This document shows positions 42,602-51,878 of a stretch of DNA of 64,000 bases, in pieces. Source of the DNA: Candidatus Rokuibacteriota bacterium (GTDB lineage: Bacteria; Methylomirabilota; Methylomirabilia; Rokubacteriales; CSP1-6). The first letter of the stretch is position 1. Every line of letters starts with the position of its first letter. The notes under the pieces are model-generated. The model was not told where the DNA came from, searched no databases, and saw only the letters and a program-made list of their open reading frames with translations. The stretch is from assembly GCA_003220225.1 (NCBI GenBank), contig QHRU01000048.1, positions 1 to 64,000 on the forward strand. Reading direction: 5' to 3'. Both the position numbers and the translations under genes were made by a program.

Positions 42602-43402
42602 ATGTACGGCAAGAGCCCCGTCGAGTTCCCGCGGCGCATCGTCTGCCTCACCGCAGAGACGACGGAGATCGCATTCATGGTCGGGGCGGGGGACCGCGTC
42701 GTCGGCGTACCGGGCACCGCGCGGCGGCCGGAGGCGGCGCGCGATCGGGCGCGCGTGGGCGGCTTCACCACCTTCCGCACGGATCGGATCCTGGCCCTCG
42801 AGCCGGACCTCGTGCTCGGCTTCTCCGATCTACAGGCCGACGTCGTCGCCGAGCTCATCGGCGCCGGCGTGGCCGTGCTCTGCACCAACCAGCGCCGGCT
42901 CGACGAGGTGCTGGCCGCGATCCTCCTCATCGGCGGCGCCCTCGGCTGCGAAGCGGCCGCGCGCGACGTCGTGGCCGACATGCGCGACGAGATCAAGCAG
43001 ATGCACGAATACACCTCCGTGTGGCCCGATCGCCCGCGCGTCTACTTCGAGGAGTGGATGGACCCGCTCATCGCGGGCATCGGCTGGGTTTCGGACCTGA
43101 TCGAGGTCGCGGGCGGGCGCGACGTCTTCGCCGACCTGCGCGACCGGCGCGCGGCGCGCGAGCGCGTCGTGACCGCGGCCGACGTCGCGGCACGCGATCC
43201 CGAGATCATCCTCGCGTCGTGGTGCGGCAAGCCCGTGGACGGCGCGGCGATCACCGCGCGTCCGGGCTGGGACAAGATCGCTGCCGTCGCCTCCGGCGAG
43301 GTCCATGAGATCGCCGGCGAGGACGTGCTCTCGCCGGGCCCCTCGCTCGCGCAGGGGCTGAGGCGTATCCACGAGATAATCCAGCGTTTTCAAGCGCGCT
43401 AG
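42602..43402 (+). CDS. BtuF-like cobalamin/iron-complex binding protein without signal peptide
   Basis: A 266-residue protein with the helical-backbone class III periplasmic-binding fold (PRRIVCLTAETTEIAFMVGAG, VGGFTTFRTDRILALEPDLV, RVYFEEWMDPLIAGIGWVSD). This is the BtuF/FecB group. No signal peptide is visible from the ATG at 42602 (MYGKSPVEFPRR), and the in-frame extension to 42533 reads into vapC and adds none. No permease or ATPase lies nearby. It may be a cytoplasmic homologue, as several annotated cobalamin-binding proteins are. Confidence 0.75.
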   Translation: MYGKSPVEFPRRIVCLTAETTEIAFMVGAGDRVVGVPGTARRPEAARDRARVGGFTTFRTDRILALEPDLVLGFSDLQADVVAELIGAGVAVLCTNQRRLDEVLAAILLIGGALGCEAAARDVVADMRDEIKQMHEYTSVWPDRPRVYFEEWMDPLIAGIGWVSDLIEVAGGRDVFADLRDRRAARERVVTAADVAARDPEIILASWCGKPVDGAAITARPGWDKIAAVASGEVHEIAGEDVLSPGPSLAQGLRRIHEIIQRFQAR

Positions 43403-43485
43403 GAGCTTGGCGGACCCGCTACAATAATCACGTCTGAAAAATTTGGGGCCGGCCGGCGCCGGCGGTTAGGATTAGGCCCTTCCTG

Positions 43486-44943
43486 ATGACTGAAAATCTC
43501 GCTCGGCAACGACCCGAGAGCTTCTTCTCCGACAGGTTCAACGTCACGCCCGGGCTCATGGAGCGCCTGCTCGGCAGTAACCTCGCCGGCCGTGTCGACG
43601 ACGCCGACATCTACCTCGAGTACCGTGTCAACGAAGAGCTGGTACTCGAGGAAAACGTCGTGAAGCGGGCGTCCCGTCACGTGAGCCAGGGGGCGGGCGT
43701 TCGGGCCCAATCCGGCACGCGGACGGGCTACGCCCACACCGACGATCTCGCGGTGCACAACCTCGAAGAAGCCGCGCGCCAGGCGCGAGCGATCGCGGAC
43801 CGCGCGGGCCAGTCCGGCGTGGTCGCCGTGCCCGGACGCGGTCGCCCCCACGATCTCTATGCCCTCGCCGAGCCGCCGATCGTCACCCAGCTCACGCGCA
43901 AGCTCGAGCTGCTCAGGTCCATCGACGCCGCGTGCCGCGCGGCCGACCCGCGCGTGACGCAGGTGATCGTCTCCCTCACGAGCGAAGAAGTCGTCATGCT
44001 GATCGCCACCGCCTCCGGCTGGACGGTCGGCGACGTGCGCCCGCTCACGCGGCTGAACGTGACGGCGATCGCCGAGGAGGGCGGCCGACGCGAGATCGGC
44101 TCTTTCGGCGGCGGCGGGCGCGTGCCGTTCGACTTCTATCTCGAGGCCGAGCGCTGGAAGCGCTTCGCCACCGAGGCCGCGCGGCAGGCCACGCTGAAGC
44201 TTCGCGCTGTGGACGCGCCGGCGGGCGCGATGACGGTCGTGCTCGGGCCGGGCTGGCCGGGCATCCTGCTGCACGAGGCGATCGGCCACGGCCTCGAGGG
44301 CGACTTCAACCGCAAGGGCGTCTCGGCGTTCGCGGGCCGCGTGGGCCAGAAGGTCGCCTCCGAGCTCGTGACCGTGGTCGACGACGGCACGATCGCCAAT
44401 CGCCGCGGCTCGCTGAACGTCGACGACGAGGGCACGCCGACGGGACGCAACGTGCTGATCGAGAACGGCATGCTGGTCGGCTACATGCAGGACCGCCTCA
44501 ACGCCCGGCTGATGGGCGCGGCGCCGACGGGCAACGGCCGTCGCGAGTCGTACGCGCACCCGCCGCTGCCGCGTATGACCAACACCTTCATGCTCGCCGG
44601 CCAGGACGACCCGCGCGACATCCTGAGGTCGGTGAAGCACGGGCTCTACGCCGTGAACTTCGGCGGCGGGCAGGTGGACATCACGAGCGGCAAATTCGTC
44701 TTCTCCGCGAGCGAGGCCTACCTGATCGAGAACGGCGAGGTGACAAAGCCGGTGAAGGGCGCGACGTTGATCGGCAACGGGCCCGACGCGCTGACACGCG
44801 TGAGCCGCGTCGGTCACGACCTGGCGCTCGACGAGGGCGTCGGCACCTGTGGCAAGGACGGCCAGTCGGTGCCCGTAGGCGTCGGCCTGCCGACGATCCG
44901 CATTGACGAAATGACGGTCGGCGGCACGGCGGTGGGCAAGTGA
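43486..44943 (+). CDS. tldD: Metalloprotease subunit TldD
   Basis: A 485-residue TldD. The zinc-binding HExxxH is in ILLHEAIGHGLEGDFNRK (about residue 263), with RMTNTFMLAGQDD and FGGGQVDITSGKFVFSASEAY downstream. TldD/TldE form a heterodimeric protease that degrades unfolded peptides and matures some peptide antibiotics. It is the first gene of a five-gene coupled operon, with its stop overlapping the tldE start (GTGA). Confidence 0.95.
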   Translation: MTENLARQRPESFFSDRFNVTPGLMERLLGSNLAGRVDDADIYLEYRVNEELVLEENVVKRASRHVSQGAGVRAQSGTRTGYAHTDDLAVHNLEEAARQARAIADRAGQSGVVAVPGRGRPHDLYALAEPPIVTQLTRKLELLRSIDAACRAADPRVTQVIVSLTSEEVVMLIATASGWTVGDVRPLTRLNVTAIAEEGGRREIGSFGGGGRVPFDFYLEAERWKRFATEAARQATLKLRAVDAPAGAMTVVLGPGWPGILLHEAIGHGLEGDFNRKGVSAFAGRVGQKVASELVTVVDDGTIANRRGSLNVDDEGTPTGRNVLIENGMLVGYMQDRLNARLMGAAPTGNGRRESYAHPPLPRMTNTFMLAGQDDPRDILRSVKHGLYAVNFGGGQVDITSGKFVFSASEAYLIENGEVTKPVKGATLIGNGPDALTRVSRVGHDLALDEGVGTCGKDGQSVPVGVGLPTIRIDEMTVGGTAVGK

Positions 44944-46286
44944 GCAACGTCGACACGACGCTGCTCGCCGACGTCCTCAAGCGCGCCACCGCGCGCGGCG
45001 CCACCGCCGCCGACGGCTTCCTGATCGAGGAGCAGTCGTTCAGCGCCTCCGTGCGCCTCGGGCAGGTCGACACGGTCGCGCACTCGCGCGAGCAGCGCCT
45101 GGCCCTGCGCGTGTTCTCCGGCCGGGCCTCCGCCGCCGCGTCGACGTCGGATCTCTCCCGCGAATCGCTCGAGCGCGTGGTGGACGAGGCGACCGCGCTG
45201 GCACGCGTGACCGCCGAGGACCCGCACGCCGGCCTGCCCGACCCCGCCGAGCTGATCGATCGGGTGCCCGAGCTCGAGCTGGAAGACCACGAGGGTCCCG
45301 AGCCGACGCCGGAGCAGAAGATCGAGCTGGCGCGCCGGGCCGAGGCGGCGGCGCTGGCGGCCGACCCGCGCATCACCAACTCCGAGGGCGCAGAGTACTT
45401 CGACCGGCGCGCGCGTTATGCCTACGCGACGTCGCACGGCTTCGCGCGCGGCTACAGCACGTCGTCCTTCGGCCTGACCGTCTCACCGGTGGCCGCGAAG
45501 GATGGCGAGATGCAGCGCGACGTCTGGTACACGTACGCCCGGCGTCGGCGCGCGCTCGACGATCCCGAGTCCGTGGGTCGGACGGCGGCCGCCCGCGCGC
45601 TGCGCCGGCTCGGCGCGCGCAAGGTGAAGACCACCGAGGTCCCGGTGATCTTCGATCCCGACACCGCGGCCAGCCTGCTGCGCTCGGTCGCGGGCGCCGC
45701 CAGCGGGCCGAGCCTCTACCGCCGCGCGTCGTTCCTGCTCGAGCGGCTCGGCACGCGCGTCGGCGCGCCCGCGGTGACCATCGTGGACGACGGCCTCCTG
45801 CCCGGCGCGCTCGGCTCGCGGCCGTTCGACGGCGAGGGCCTCGCCACGCGGCGGACCGTGCTCGTGGGCGAAGGCAAGCTCGAGTCGTACCTGCTCGACA
45901 CGTACTCCGCGCGCAAGCTGGGCCTGAAGTCGACACATCATGCGAGCCGCGACGGCGCGGGCGTCTCCGTGGGCACGACGAATCTCATGCTGCTGCCCGG
46001 TACGACGCCGCCCGAGGAGCTGATCGGCTCGGTGAAAAGCGGCCTCTACGTCACGGAGCTGATCGGGTTCGGCGTGAACGGCGTGACCGGCGATTACTCG
46101 CGCGGCGCCGCCGGGCTCTGGATCGAGGACGGCCGGCTGGCGTTTCCGGTCGAGGAGGTCACCGTGGCGGGGAATCTGCTGGAGATGTTCGACCGCATCG
46201 AGGGCATCGGCAACGACCTCGTGCTGCGCGATCGCGTCTCGGCACCGACGCTGAAGATCGCGCGCATGGTCGTGGCGGGCGACTAG
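44940..46286 (+). CDS. tldE: TldE/PmbA protease subunit
   Basis: A 448-residue partner of TldD without its own HExxxH, as usual for TldE/PmbA. Family landmarks are YATSHGFARGYSTSSFGLTV, SFLLERLGTRVGAPAVTIVD, and GLYVTELIGFGVNGVTGDYS. The start is the GTG overlapping the tldD stop. tatD begins on the very next base after its TAG. Confidence 0.95.
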   Translation: MSNVDTTLLADVLKRATARGATAADGFLIEEQSFSASVRLGQVDTVAHSREQRLALRVFSGRASAAASTSDLSRESLERVVDEATALARVTAEDPHAGLPDPAELIDRVPELELEDHEGPEPTPEQKIELARRAEAAALAADPRITNSEGAEYFDRRARYAYATSHGFARGYSTSSFGLTVSPVAAKDGEMQRDVWYTYARRRRALDDPESVGRTAAARALRRLGARKVKTTEVPVIFDPDTAASLLRSVAGAASGPSLYRRASFLLERLGTRVGAPAVTIVDDGLLPGALGSRPFDGEGLATRRTVLVGEGKLESYLLDTYSARKLGLKSTHHASRDGAGVSVGTTNLMLLPGTTPPEELIGSVKSGLYVTELIGFGVNGVTGDYSRGAAGLWIEDGRLAFPVEEVTVAGNLLEMFDRIEGIGNDLVLRDRVSAPTLKIARMVVAGD

Positions 46287-47072
46287 ATGGTCGTCGACAG
46301 CCACTGCCACCTGCACGATCCGGCCTTTCCCGACCCGCTCGACGCGCTGCGCGTGGCGCTGGCCCACGACGTCTGGGGCGTGGTCGCCGTCGGCTGCGAC
46401 GCCGAGACGAACGCGCGGAACCTCGCGCTCGCGGCCGCGGCGCCGAAAACGGTGTGGGCGTGCCTCGGCTTCCACCCGGACCAGGATCGGCTCACGGAGG
46501 CGGACCTCGAGGCGGTGGAACAACAGCTCGCCGAGCACCACTCGCGCGTCGTCGGCGTGGGCGAGGTCGGGCTGCCGTGGTACTCGCTCGAGGGCAAGGC
46601 CGACGCTGCGGAGCGCGCGTCGCGCGGCCGCGCGCGCCTCGACCGGCTGCTGGCGCTCGCCGCGCGCTACGACCTCGCGGTCTCCCTGCACGCCCCTCAC
46701 GGCGCCGCCGTCGGCGCGCTGGAGGCGCTCGAGCGCCATCACGTCGAGCGCGCCGTCTTTCACTGGCACAAGGCTCCGGCCGAGGTCACCCGTCGGATCG
46801 TCGACGCGGGCTACTTCGTCTCGGTCACGCCCGAGGTGGTGTACCGCGAGCGCGACCGCGCGCTGGTCGAGCAGGTCCCGCTCGAGTCGCTCCTGGTGGA
46901 GAGCGACGCCCCGTGGCAGTACGACGGCGAGTTCGCGGGGCTGCAGTCGGGGCCGTGGCTGGCCGCGCGCGTGGCCGAGGAAGTCGCCAAGCTCAAGCGG
47001 GAGCCGATCGAGGACGCGATGTTCCAGCTGTCCACGAACGCCTGCCGGCTGTTCCACCTCGCCTGGGCGTGA
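46287..47072 (+). CDS. tatD: TatD family metal-dependent hydrolase/DNase
   Basis: A 261-residue TIM-barrel hydrolase. Metal ligands are in VDSHCHLHD, VGEVGLPWY, SLHAPHG, FHWHKA and VESDAPWQ. TatD enzymes are 3'-5' exonucleases or peptidase-like hydrolases of the amidohydrolase superfamily. The ATG abuts the tldE stop with no spacer, and its own stop overlaps the next start (GTGA). Confidence 0.85.
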   Translation: MVVDSHCHLHDPAFPDPLDALRVALAHDVWGVVAVGCDAETNARNLALAAAAPKTVWACLGFHPDQDRLTEADLEAVEQQLAEHHSRVVGVGEVGLPWYSLEGKADAAERASRGRARLDRLLALAARYDLAVSLHAPHGAAVGALEALERHHVERAVFHWHKAPAEVTRRIVDAGYFVSVTPEVVYRERDRALVEQVPLESLLVESDAPWQYDGEFAGLQSGPWLAARVAEEVAKLKREPIEDAMFQLSTNACRLFHLAWA

Positions 47073-47776
47073 GCGCCGAGCGGCACTCGATCGCGCTGCC
47101 CGCCGGCAAGCTCTCGCTCGTCCTGCACGCGCCCGAGACACCGCGCCGCGTCCCGTGCGTGATCGCGTGTCACGGGCTCTCCGCCTCGAAGGACTCCGAC
47201 AAGTACCTGCTGCTCGGCGACGCGCTGCCGGCGGCGGGGCTCGCGCTGGCGCGCTTCGACTTTCGCGGGTGTGGCGAGTCGAGCGGCCGCGAAGAGGAGA
47301 CGACGATCGCGACACGGATCGAGGACGTGGAGGCGGTGCTGGGGCACCTCGAGGGACACCCGCGGCTCGACGGCCGTATCGGGCTGCTGGGCTCGAGCCT
47401 CGGCGGCTTCGTCGCGCTGTTCGTCGCATCCCGGCGGCCGAACGTTCCGGTGGTGACGTGGAACGCGCCCGCGAGCCTGACCGGGCTGGCCAACGACGAC
47501 CTGCGCGAAAACCGCGGCCTCGGCGTGAGCTTCGCCATCGAGTACATGGAGGGCCGCTACGCGCTGGCGCCGAAGAACGTGGCGCGCCACCTGGTCGTCC
47601 ACGGCGAAGCCGACGACGTCGTCACGCTCGACCATGGCGTGCAGCTGCACGACCAGGCGGACGAGCCCTGCGATCTGCTCGTGATTCCCGGCGGCGACCA
47701 CCGCCTGACCGATCCCGCCCATCGCGCCGAGGCGGTGACGGCGAGCGTGGCCTGGCTCAGCCGGTTCCTGGCATGA
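47069..47776 (+). CDS. Alpha/beta hydrolase
   Basis: A 235-residue serine hydrolase with the nucleophile elbow GLLGSSLGGFVAL (Ser about residue 111), an oxyanion region VIACHGLSASKDS, RFDFRGCGESSG, an acid near GEADDVVTLDHG, and a final His in GGDHRLTDPAHR. It belongs to the acyl-peptide-hydrolase/esterase-like small hydrolases, and the substrate is not known. It sits between tatD and an M20 peptidase with 4-base overlaps on both sides, which suggests a role in peptide or ester turnover. Confidence 0.8.
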   Translation: MSAERHSIALPAGKLSLVLHAPETPRRVPCVIACHGLSASKDSDKYLLLGDALPAAGLALARFDFRGCGESSGREEETTIATRIEDVEAVLGHLEGHPRLDGRIGLLGSSLGGFVALFVASRRPNVPVVTWNAPASLTGLANDDLRENRGLGVSFAIEYMEGRYALAPKNVARHLVVHGEADDVVTLDHGVQLHDQADEPCDLLVIPGGDHRLTDPAHRAEAVTASVAWLSRFLA

Positions 47777-48924
47777 GCCGCGATCGCCTCCGCGACGAGT
47801 TCCTCGAGCTGGTGCGCATCTCCAGCGTGTCCAAGCGCGAAGGCAACGTCGCCAAGCGTCTGACCACGATCCTCGAGGGTATGGGAGCGACCGTGCAGGT
47901 CGACGACGCGGGAGACAAGGTCGGCAGCGACACCGGCAACTTGCTCGCGCGTTTTCCCGGCACGGCATCGGACGTCGCTCCGTTTCTCTTGTGCGGCCAC
48001 ATGGACACCGTGCCGCCGGCCGACCACGTCCGCCCCGTCGTCGACGGCGACGTCATCCGCACCGATGGCACCACGGTGCTCGGCGGCGACGACAAGTCGG
48101 GCATCGTCGCCATCCTCGAGGCGGTGCGTCTGCTGCACGAGCGCAGGATCCCGCACGGGCCGGTCGACGTGCTCTTCACGATCTGCGAGGAGATGGGTTT
48201 GCTCGGGGCCAAGCACTTCGACGTCGGGCGCCTGCGCGCGCGCACTGGATTGGTCCTCGACTGCGACGGCGTGCACGAGCTGATCACGCGCGCGCCGGCC
48301 GCCAACCGGATGCAGTTCACCGTGCACGGCCTCGAGGCCCACGCGGGGCTGGCGCCGGAGCAGGGGATCAGCGCGGTGCGGGTGGCGGCGGAGGCGATCG
48401 CGGCCATGCGGCTGGGCCGCGTGGACGCCGCGACCACCGCCAACGTCGGCCGCATCGAGGGCGGGCTGGCCAGCAACATCATTCCCAACCGCGTCGTGCT
48501 GCGCGCCGAGACGCGCAGTCTTACGCTCGAGGGACTGCAGACGCAGACGCGGCACATGCTCGACTGCTTCGAGCTCGCCGCGTCGCGCCACTCGGTGACC
48601 GTCGCGGGCAAGACGACCGCCGCGCGCGTCGAGGCGCACGTCGAGCGCGACTACGAGCCGCTGAGCGTCGCCGACGATACGCGCATCGTGCGCCTCGTGC
48701 GCGGCGCGGCGGAGCGACTGATCAAGCCCTTCAAGACGCGCGCCACGGGCGCTGCCTCGGACGCCAACGTGTTCAGCGGGCGCGGCGTCGAGGTGGCCAA
48801 CCTCGGCTGCGGCATGCGCCAGATCCACACCGTCAACGAGTGGGTGGACGTCAACGACATGGTGGCGACGACGGAGTTACTGGTGGAAACCGTGCGGCTG
48901 CACACCGCGGGCGGCGTCGACTAG
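47773..48924 (+). CDS. M20/PepT-like metallopeptidase
   Basis: A 383-residue dizinc peptidase. Metal and catalytic motifs are FLLCGHMDTVPP, TTVLGGDDKSGIVAILEA (bridging Asp) and FTICEEMGLLGAKHF (base Glu and ligand), with GLEAHAGLAPEQGISA in the lid and TGAASDANVFSGRG and RQIHTVNEWVDV near the end. The pattern is that of peptidase T/YqjE tripeptidase-like enzymes. The ATG overlaps the previous stop (ATGA). It ends the tldD-tldE-tatD operon, giving a set of proteases and peptidases likely to work in sequence. Confidence 0.85.
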   Translation: MSRDRLRDEFLELVRISSVSKREGNVAKRLTTILEGMGATVQVDDAGDKVGSDTGNLLARFPGTASDVAPFLLCGHMDTVPPADHVRPVVDGDVIRTDGTTVLGGDDKSGIVAILEAVRLLHERRIPHGPVDVLFTICEEMGLLGAKHFDVGRLRARTGLVLDCDGVHELITRAPAANRMQFTVHGLEAHAGLAPEQGISAVRVAAEAIAAMRLGRVDAATTANVGRIEGGLASNIIPNRVVLRAETRSLTLEGLQTQTRHMLDCFELAASRHSVTVAGKTTAARVEAHVERDYEPLSVADDTRIVRLVRGAAERLIKPFKTRATGAASDANVFSGRGVEVANLGCGMRQIHTVNEWVDVNDMVATTELLVETVRLHTAGGVD

Positions 48925-48935
48925 CCCGATCGAAC

Positions 48936-49487
48936 GTGCCGGTGCCCGAGCGCATTCACATCGTCGGCGCGTCGGGCAGCGGGACGACCGCGCTCGCCGC
49001 GGCGATCGCGGCCAGGCACGGCCACCGTCACCTCGACACCGACGATTTCTACTGGCTGCCCACCGATCCGCCATATCGCGAGAAGCGTCCGCGTGGGTCG
49101 CGACTCGCGCTCCTTCGTGACGCGCTCGCCGCGTCGCCGCGCTGGGTGCTGTCGGGATCGCTGTGTGGGTGGGGCGATCCGCTGATCCCGGAGTTCGAGC
49201 TGGTGGTCTTCCTCGTCGTCCCCTCGGACGTCCGGCTCACCCGACTGCGCGCGCGGGAGATCGCGCGCTACGGCCTCGACGCGATCGCTCCCGGCGGCTC
49301 GCGTCACCAGGCGTACGTCGAGTTCCTGGATTGGTGCGCGGGCTACGACGGGGGCGGTCTGGACATGCGGAGTCGGGCCCTGCACGAAGCGTGGCTGGCG
49401 GCCTTGCCGGGGCCCGTGCTACGGCTGGAGGGCGATCGCCCGGTCGGCGACCAGCTGAGGCGGGTCGAGCTACACGGCGTACGGTGA
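48936..49487 (+). CDS. P-loop nucleoside/shikimate-kinase-like ATPase
   Basis: A 183-residue P-loop protein. Walker A is GASGSGTT near the N-terminus (residues 11-18). A following DTDDFYWLPTDPPYREKR motif resembles the acceptor-binding strand of adenylate-kinase-like small kinases. LTRLRAREIARYGLDAI could be the lid. The reaction is unknown. The start is the GTG at 48936; a GTG at 48942 is possible. The 3' end overlaps the converging gene by 18 bases. Confidence 0.7.
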   Translation: MPVPERIHIVGASGSGTTALAAAIAARHGHRHLDTDDFYWLPTDPPYREKRPRGSRLALLRDALAASPRWVLSGSLCGWGDPLIPEFELVVFLVVPSDVRLTRLRAREIARYGLDAIAPGGSRHQAYVEFLDWCAGYDGGGLDMRSRALHEAWLAALPGPVLRLEGDRPVGDQLRRVELHGVR

Positions 49488-50078
49488 GACGAGGCTGCTG
49501 GTGACCGTCCGGGCCTCGAGCTCCGGGCAGTAGCTGAACCCCTCCGGCCGTGACGCCAGCAGCGGATCCAGCTCCGGGAGCAGCGCCTCCACGCTGAACG
49601 CGGACGGGCTCGCGGCGGCGAGCGCCGCGCACTCGTGCACGCCGAGCATCAGCGTGGAGATCCGCGGCTGCTCGAGGGAGTGTGCCAGCAGCAGGTACGC
49701 GGGCTGGTACAGGCTCACCGCACGTTCGACGAAATGCGCGAGCGCGGCCAGCACCGGCGCCGAGTAGCCGGGCCGCGCGGTCAGCAGGAGCATGGCGAGC
49801 ACGGAGGCGTGCAGCGGCACCCGCCGGAACTCGCGCACGACGATCAGGGTGTGGTCGCCGGGCTCGCTCACCGGCGTGGGCGGCGCCCAGGCCTTTGCGT
49901 CGTGGACCGTGTAGACCGCGAAGCGCGTCAGGTCGTCCTGACTGCGGAAGCGTGAGCGTGCATGGACGCGCGCGTCGAAGAGATCGTCGGCGACGGCGAT
50001 CCCGTCGAGAGGGCCTGCCGACGCCATCGAGCGGTACAGCCTGAGGCCGCGCATCCAGACCGGCCGCGTGCGAAGCAT
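49470..50078 (-). CDS. Hypothetical protein with antibiotic-monooxygenase-like (ABM) region
   Basis: A 202-residue protein starting at the ATG at 50078 (MLRTRPVWMRG); a TTG at 50096 is possible, and neither has a clear ribosome binding site. Residues about 90-170 (VLAMLLLTARPGYSAPVLAA, then ERAVSLYQPAYLLLAHSLEQ) follow the dimeric alpha/beta-barrel pattern of ABM/quinol-monooxygenase-like domains. The rest is unrecognised. It is divergent from the sensor kinase operon. Confidence 0.5.
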   Translation of the reverse strand: MLRTRPVWMRGLRLYRSMASAGPLDGIAVADDLFDARVHARSRFRSQDDLTRFAVYTVHDAKAWAPPTPVSEPGDHTLIVVREFRRVPLHASVLAMLLLTARPGYSAPVLAALAHFVERAVSLYQPAYLLLAHSLEQPRISTLMLGVHECAALAAASPSAFSVEALLPELDPLLASRPEGFSYCPELEARTVTSSLVSPYAV

Positions 50079-50363
50079 GCGTGCGGCAAGGAGCAACTCG
50101 CGTGCCGCCCGGCGGTACCTCGCTTCCTTTGGTCCGGCGCGGAGATGCGCGACATCCCAGATTTTTCAAACGTTCACGTCCGTTCGCGCCCGACGGCAGG
50201 CCGTCAGAGGCGTAACGAGGCCGACGCAGCGTTGTAAGGCCGGGATTTGGCGGCGTTTCCGCGCAGCCACCCATCGGTTGGGTAAACTTTTTCACAGAAA
50301 AACTCAATCTGCGCTTCGACTTAGCGCGCGCTCGTGTGATGATTTGAGTGAGGAGCCGCGGCA

Positions 50364-51878
50364 CTGTCAGCCGAGATCCTTTACCGGTACGCGAACCTCG
50401 TACTCGCTGTGTCGGCGCTCGGCGTCGCGACGCTCATCGTCGCGGCCATCGGACGGCGGCGGGCGTGGCAGCCGGAGCCACTGGGGGTGGTGTTCTGCCT
50501 CGTCTTCCTGGCCATCGGCGTCCGGGCGGCGGTCCGGGTCTGGACGGGCAGCGTGGCGGTGGCCACGCCGGCCCTGGTGGTGGTCGACTGGCTGGCGGCG
50601 GCGGCCGCGGTGGCGTTTCTGTCGCTCCACGCCCGGTACGGCGTGTTCATCGACAACGCGGAGATGGTCCGCGACTACGCTGAGAAGGATCGCCAGGCGC
50701 GCGCGCTCGCGCAGGTCAACGCAGAGCTGCGGCGCCTCGACGAGCTGAAGTCGGAGTTCCTCGCGATGGTGAGCCACGAGCTGCGCACGCCACTGACCGC
50801 GATCGTCGGCTACAGCCGGCTCCTCCTGCGCCAGGCGCACGGCACGCTCACGCCGAAGCAGATCGAGTATCAGGAGGCGATCTTCCGGGGCGCGCAGCGC
50901 CTGAACGACCTTATCAACGATCTGCTCGACGTCTCGCGCCTCGAGGCGGGACGCATCGAGCTGACGCCCCGCTCCCTCGACCTGCGCCAGGTCGTCGGGC
51001 AGGTCGGGACGGTGGTGACCGCGGCCGCGCAGGCGCGTCGCATCCACATCCGCACCGTGCTGCCGCCCGACCTGCCGTCGGTGCAGGCCGATGCCTCGCG
51101 GCTGCAGCAGATCCTCGTCAACCTCGTCGGCAACGCCGTGAAGTTCAGCACGCCGGGCGGCGAGATCCGGATCCTGGCCGGCCGGCAGCGCGAGCAGGTG
51201 TGGGTGGCGGTGGAGGACGACGGCGTCGGGATCGCCAAGGACGAGCTGGGACGGATCTGGGATCCGTTCTACCAGGTCGAGGCGCCCATGCGGCGCCGCC
51301 ACGGCGGCTCGGGGCTCGGCCTCGCCATCGTTCGGCGCCTCGTCGAGCTGCACGGCGGCGTCGTCCGCGTGGAGAGCGAGGGCGAGGGCCGCGGCAGCCG
51401 CTTCACCTTCACGCTGCCCGTGGCCACGCTGCCCGCCGACACGAGCGCGCAGACGGTTGAGCCACTGCTGCAGCTCGAGCTGGTGCTTGCGGGCCGCGAG
51501 GTGCTCGTCGTGGAGGACGAGCGCGCGACGCAGGAGCTGATACGCGCGGTGGTGGAGGATCTGTTGGGTGGCCGCGCGCGCATCTGTGACAGCGGCGAGC
51601 ACTGCCTGCAGCTCGCGCGCGAGCGTACGCCCGCCCTGGTGCTGCTGGATCTCATGCTGCCGGGGCTGAGCGGTTGGGAGGTCGCGCGGCGGCTGCGCCA
51701 GGATCCACGCACCTCGTCGGTGCCGATCATCGCGGTCTCCGCGCTCTCGCGGCCCCAGGAGCGCGAGTCGGCGCTGCACGCCGGCTGCGACGCCTACGTG
51801 GCGAAGCCGTTCACGCCGGACGAGCTGGCGCGGCTGATGGCCACGACGCTCGATACCCAGGACGTGACGACGCCATGA
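50364..51878 (+). CDS. Membrane hybrid histidine kinase, probable CTG start
   Basis: A 504-residue kinase if started at CTG 50364, which has AGGAG 8 bases upstream and completes the first hydrophobic helix (SAEILYRYANLVLAVSALGV). The first GTG at 50409 would cut that helix and has no ribosome binding site. Layout: three membrane segments (residues 1-95), coiled linker, HisKA (MVSHELRTPLTAIVGYS), HATPase (NLVGNAVKF, DDGVGIAKDEL, GGSGLGLAIVRRL), then a receiver with phospho-Asp in VLLDLMLPGLSG and Lys in YVAKPF. It overlaps the next kinase (ATGA). Confidence 0.8.
   Translation: MSAEILYRYANLVLAVSALGVATLIVAAIGRRRAWQPEPLGVVFCLVFLAIGVRAAVRVWTGSVAVATPALVVVDWLAAAAAVAFLSLHARYGVFIDNAEMVRDYAEKDRQARALAQVNAELRRLDELKSEFLAMVSHELRTPLTAIVGYSRLLLRQAHGTLTPKQIEYQEAIFRGAQRLNDLINDLLDVSRLEAGRIELTPRSLDLRQVVGQVGTVVTAAAQARRIHIRTVLPPDLPSVQADASRLQQILVNLVGNAVKFSTPGGEIRILAGRQREQVWVAVEDDGVGIAKDELGRIWDPFYQVEAPMRRRHGGSGLGLAIVRRLVELHGGVVRVESEGEGRGSRFTFTLPVATLPADTSAQTVEPLLQLELVLAGREVLVVEDERATQELIRAVVEDLLGGRARICDSGEHCLQLARERTPALVLLDLMLPGLSGWEVARRLRQDPRTSSVPIIAVSALSRPQERESALHAGCDAYVAKPFTPDELARLMATTLDTQDVTTP

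Noticed and set aside
50097-50363. Riboswitch or small RNA before the hybrid kinase
   Set aside because: Only a short GACGGC/GCCGTC palindrome (50192-50205) and some A/T-rich tracts; no conserved aptamer pattern was recognised.
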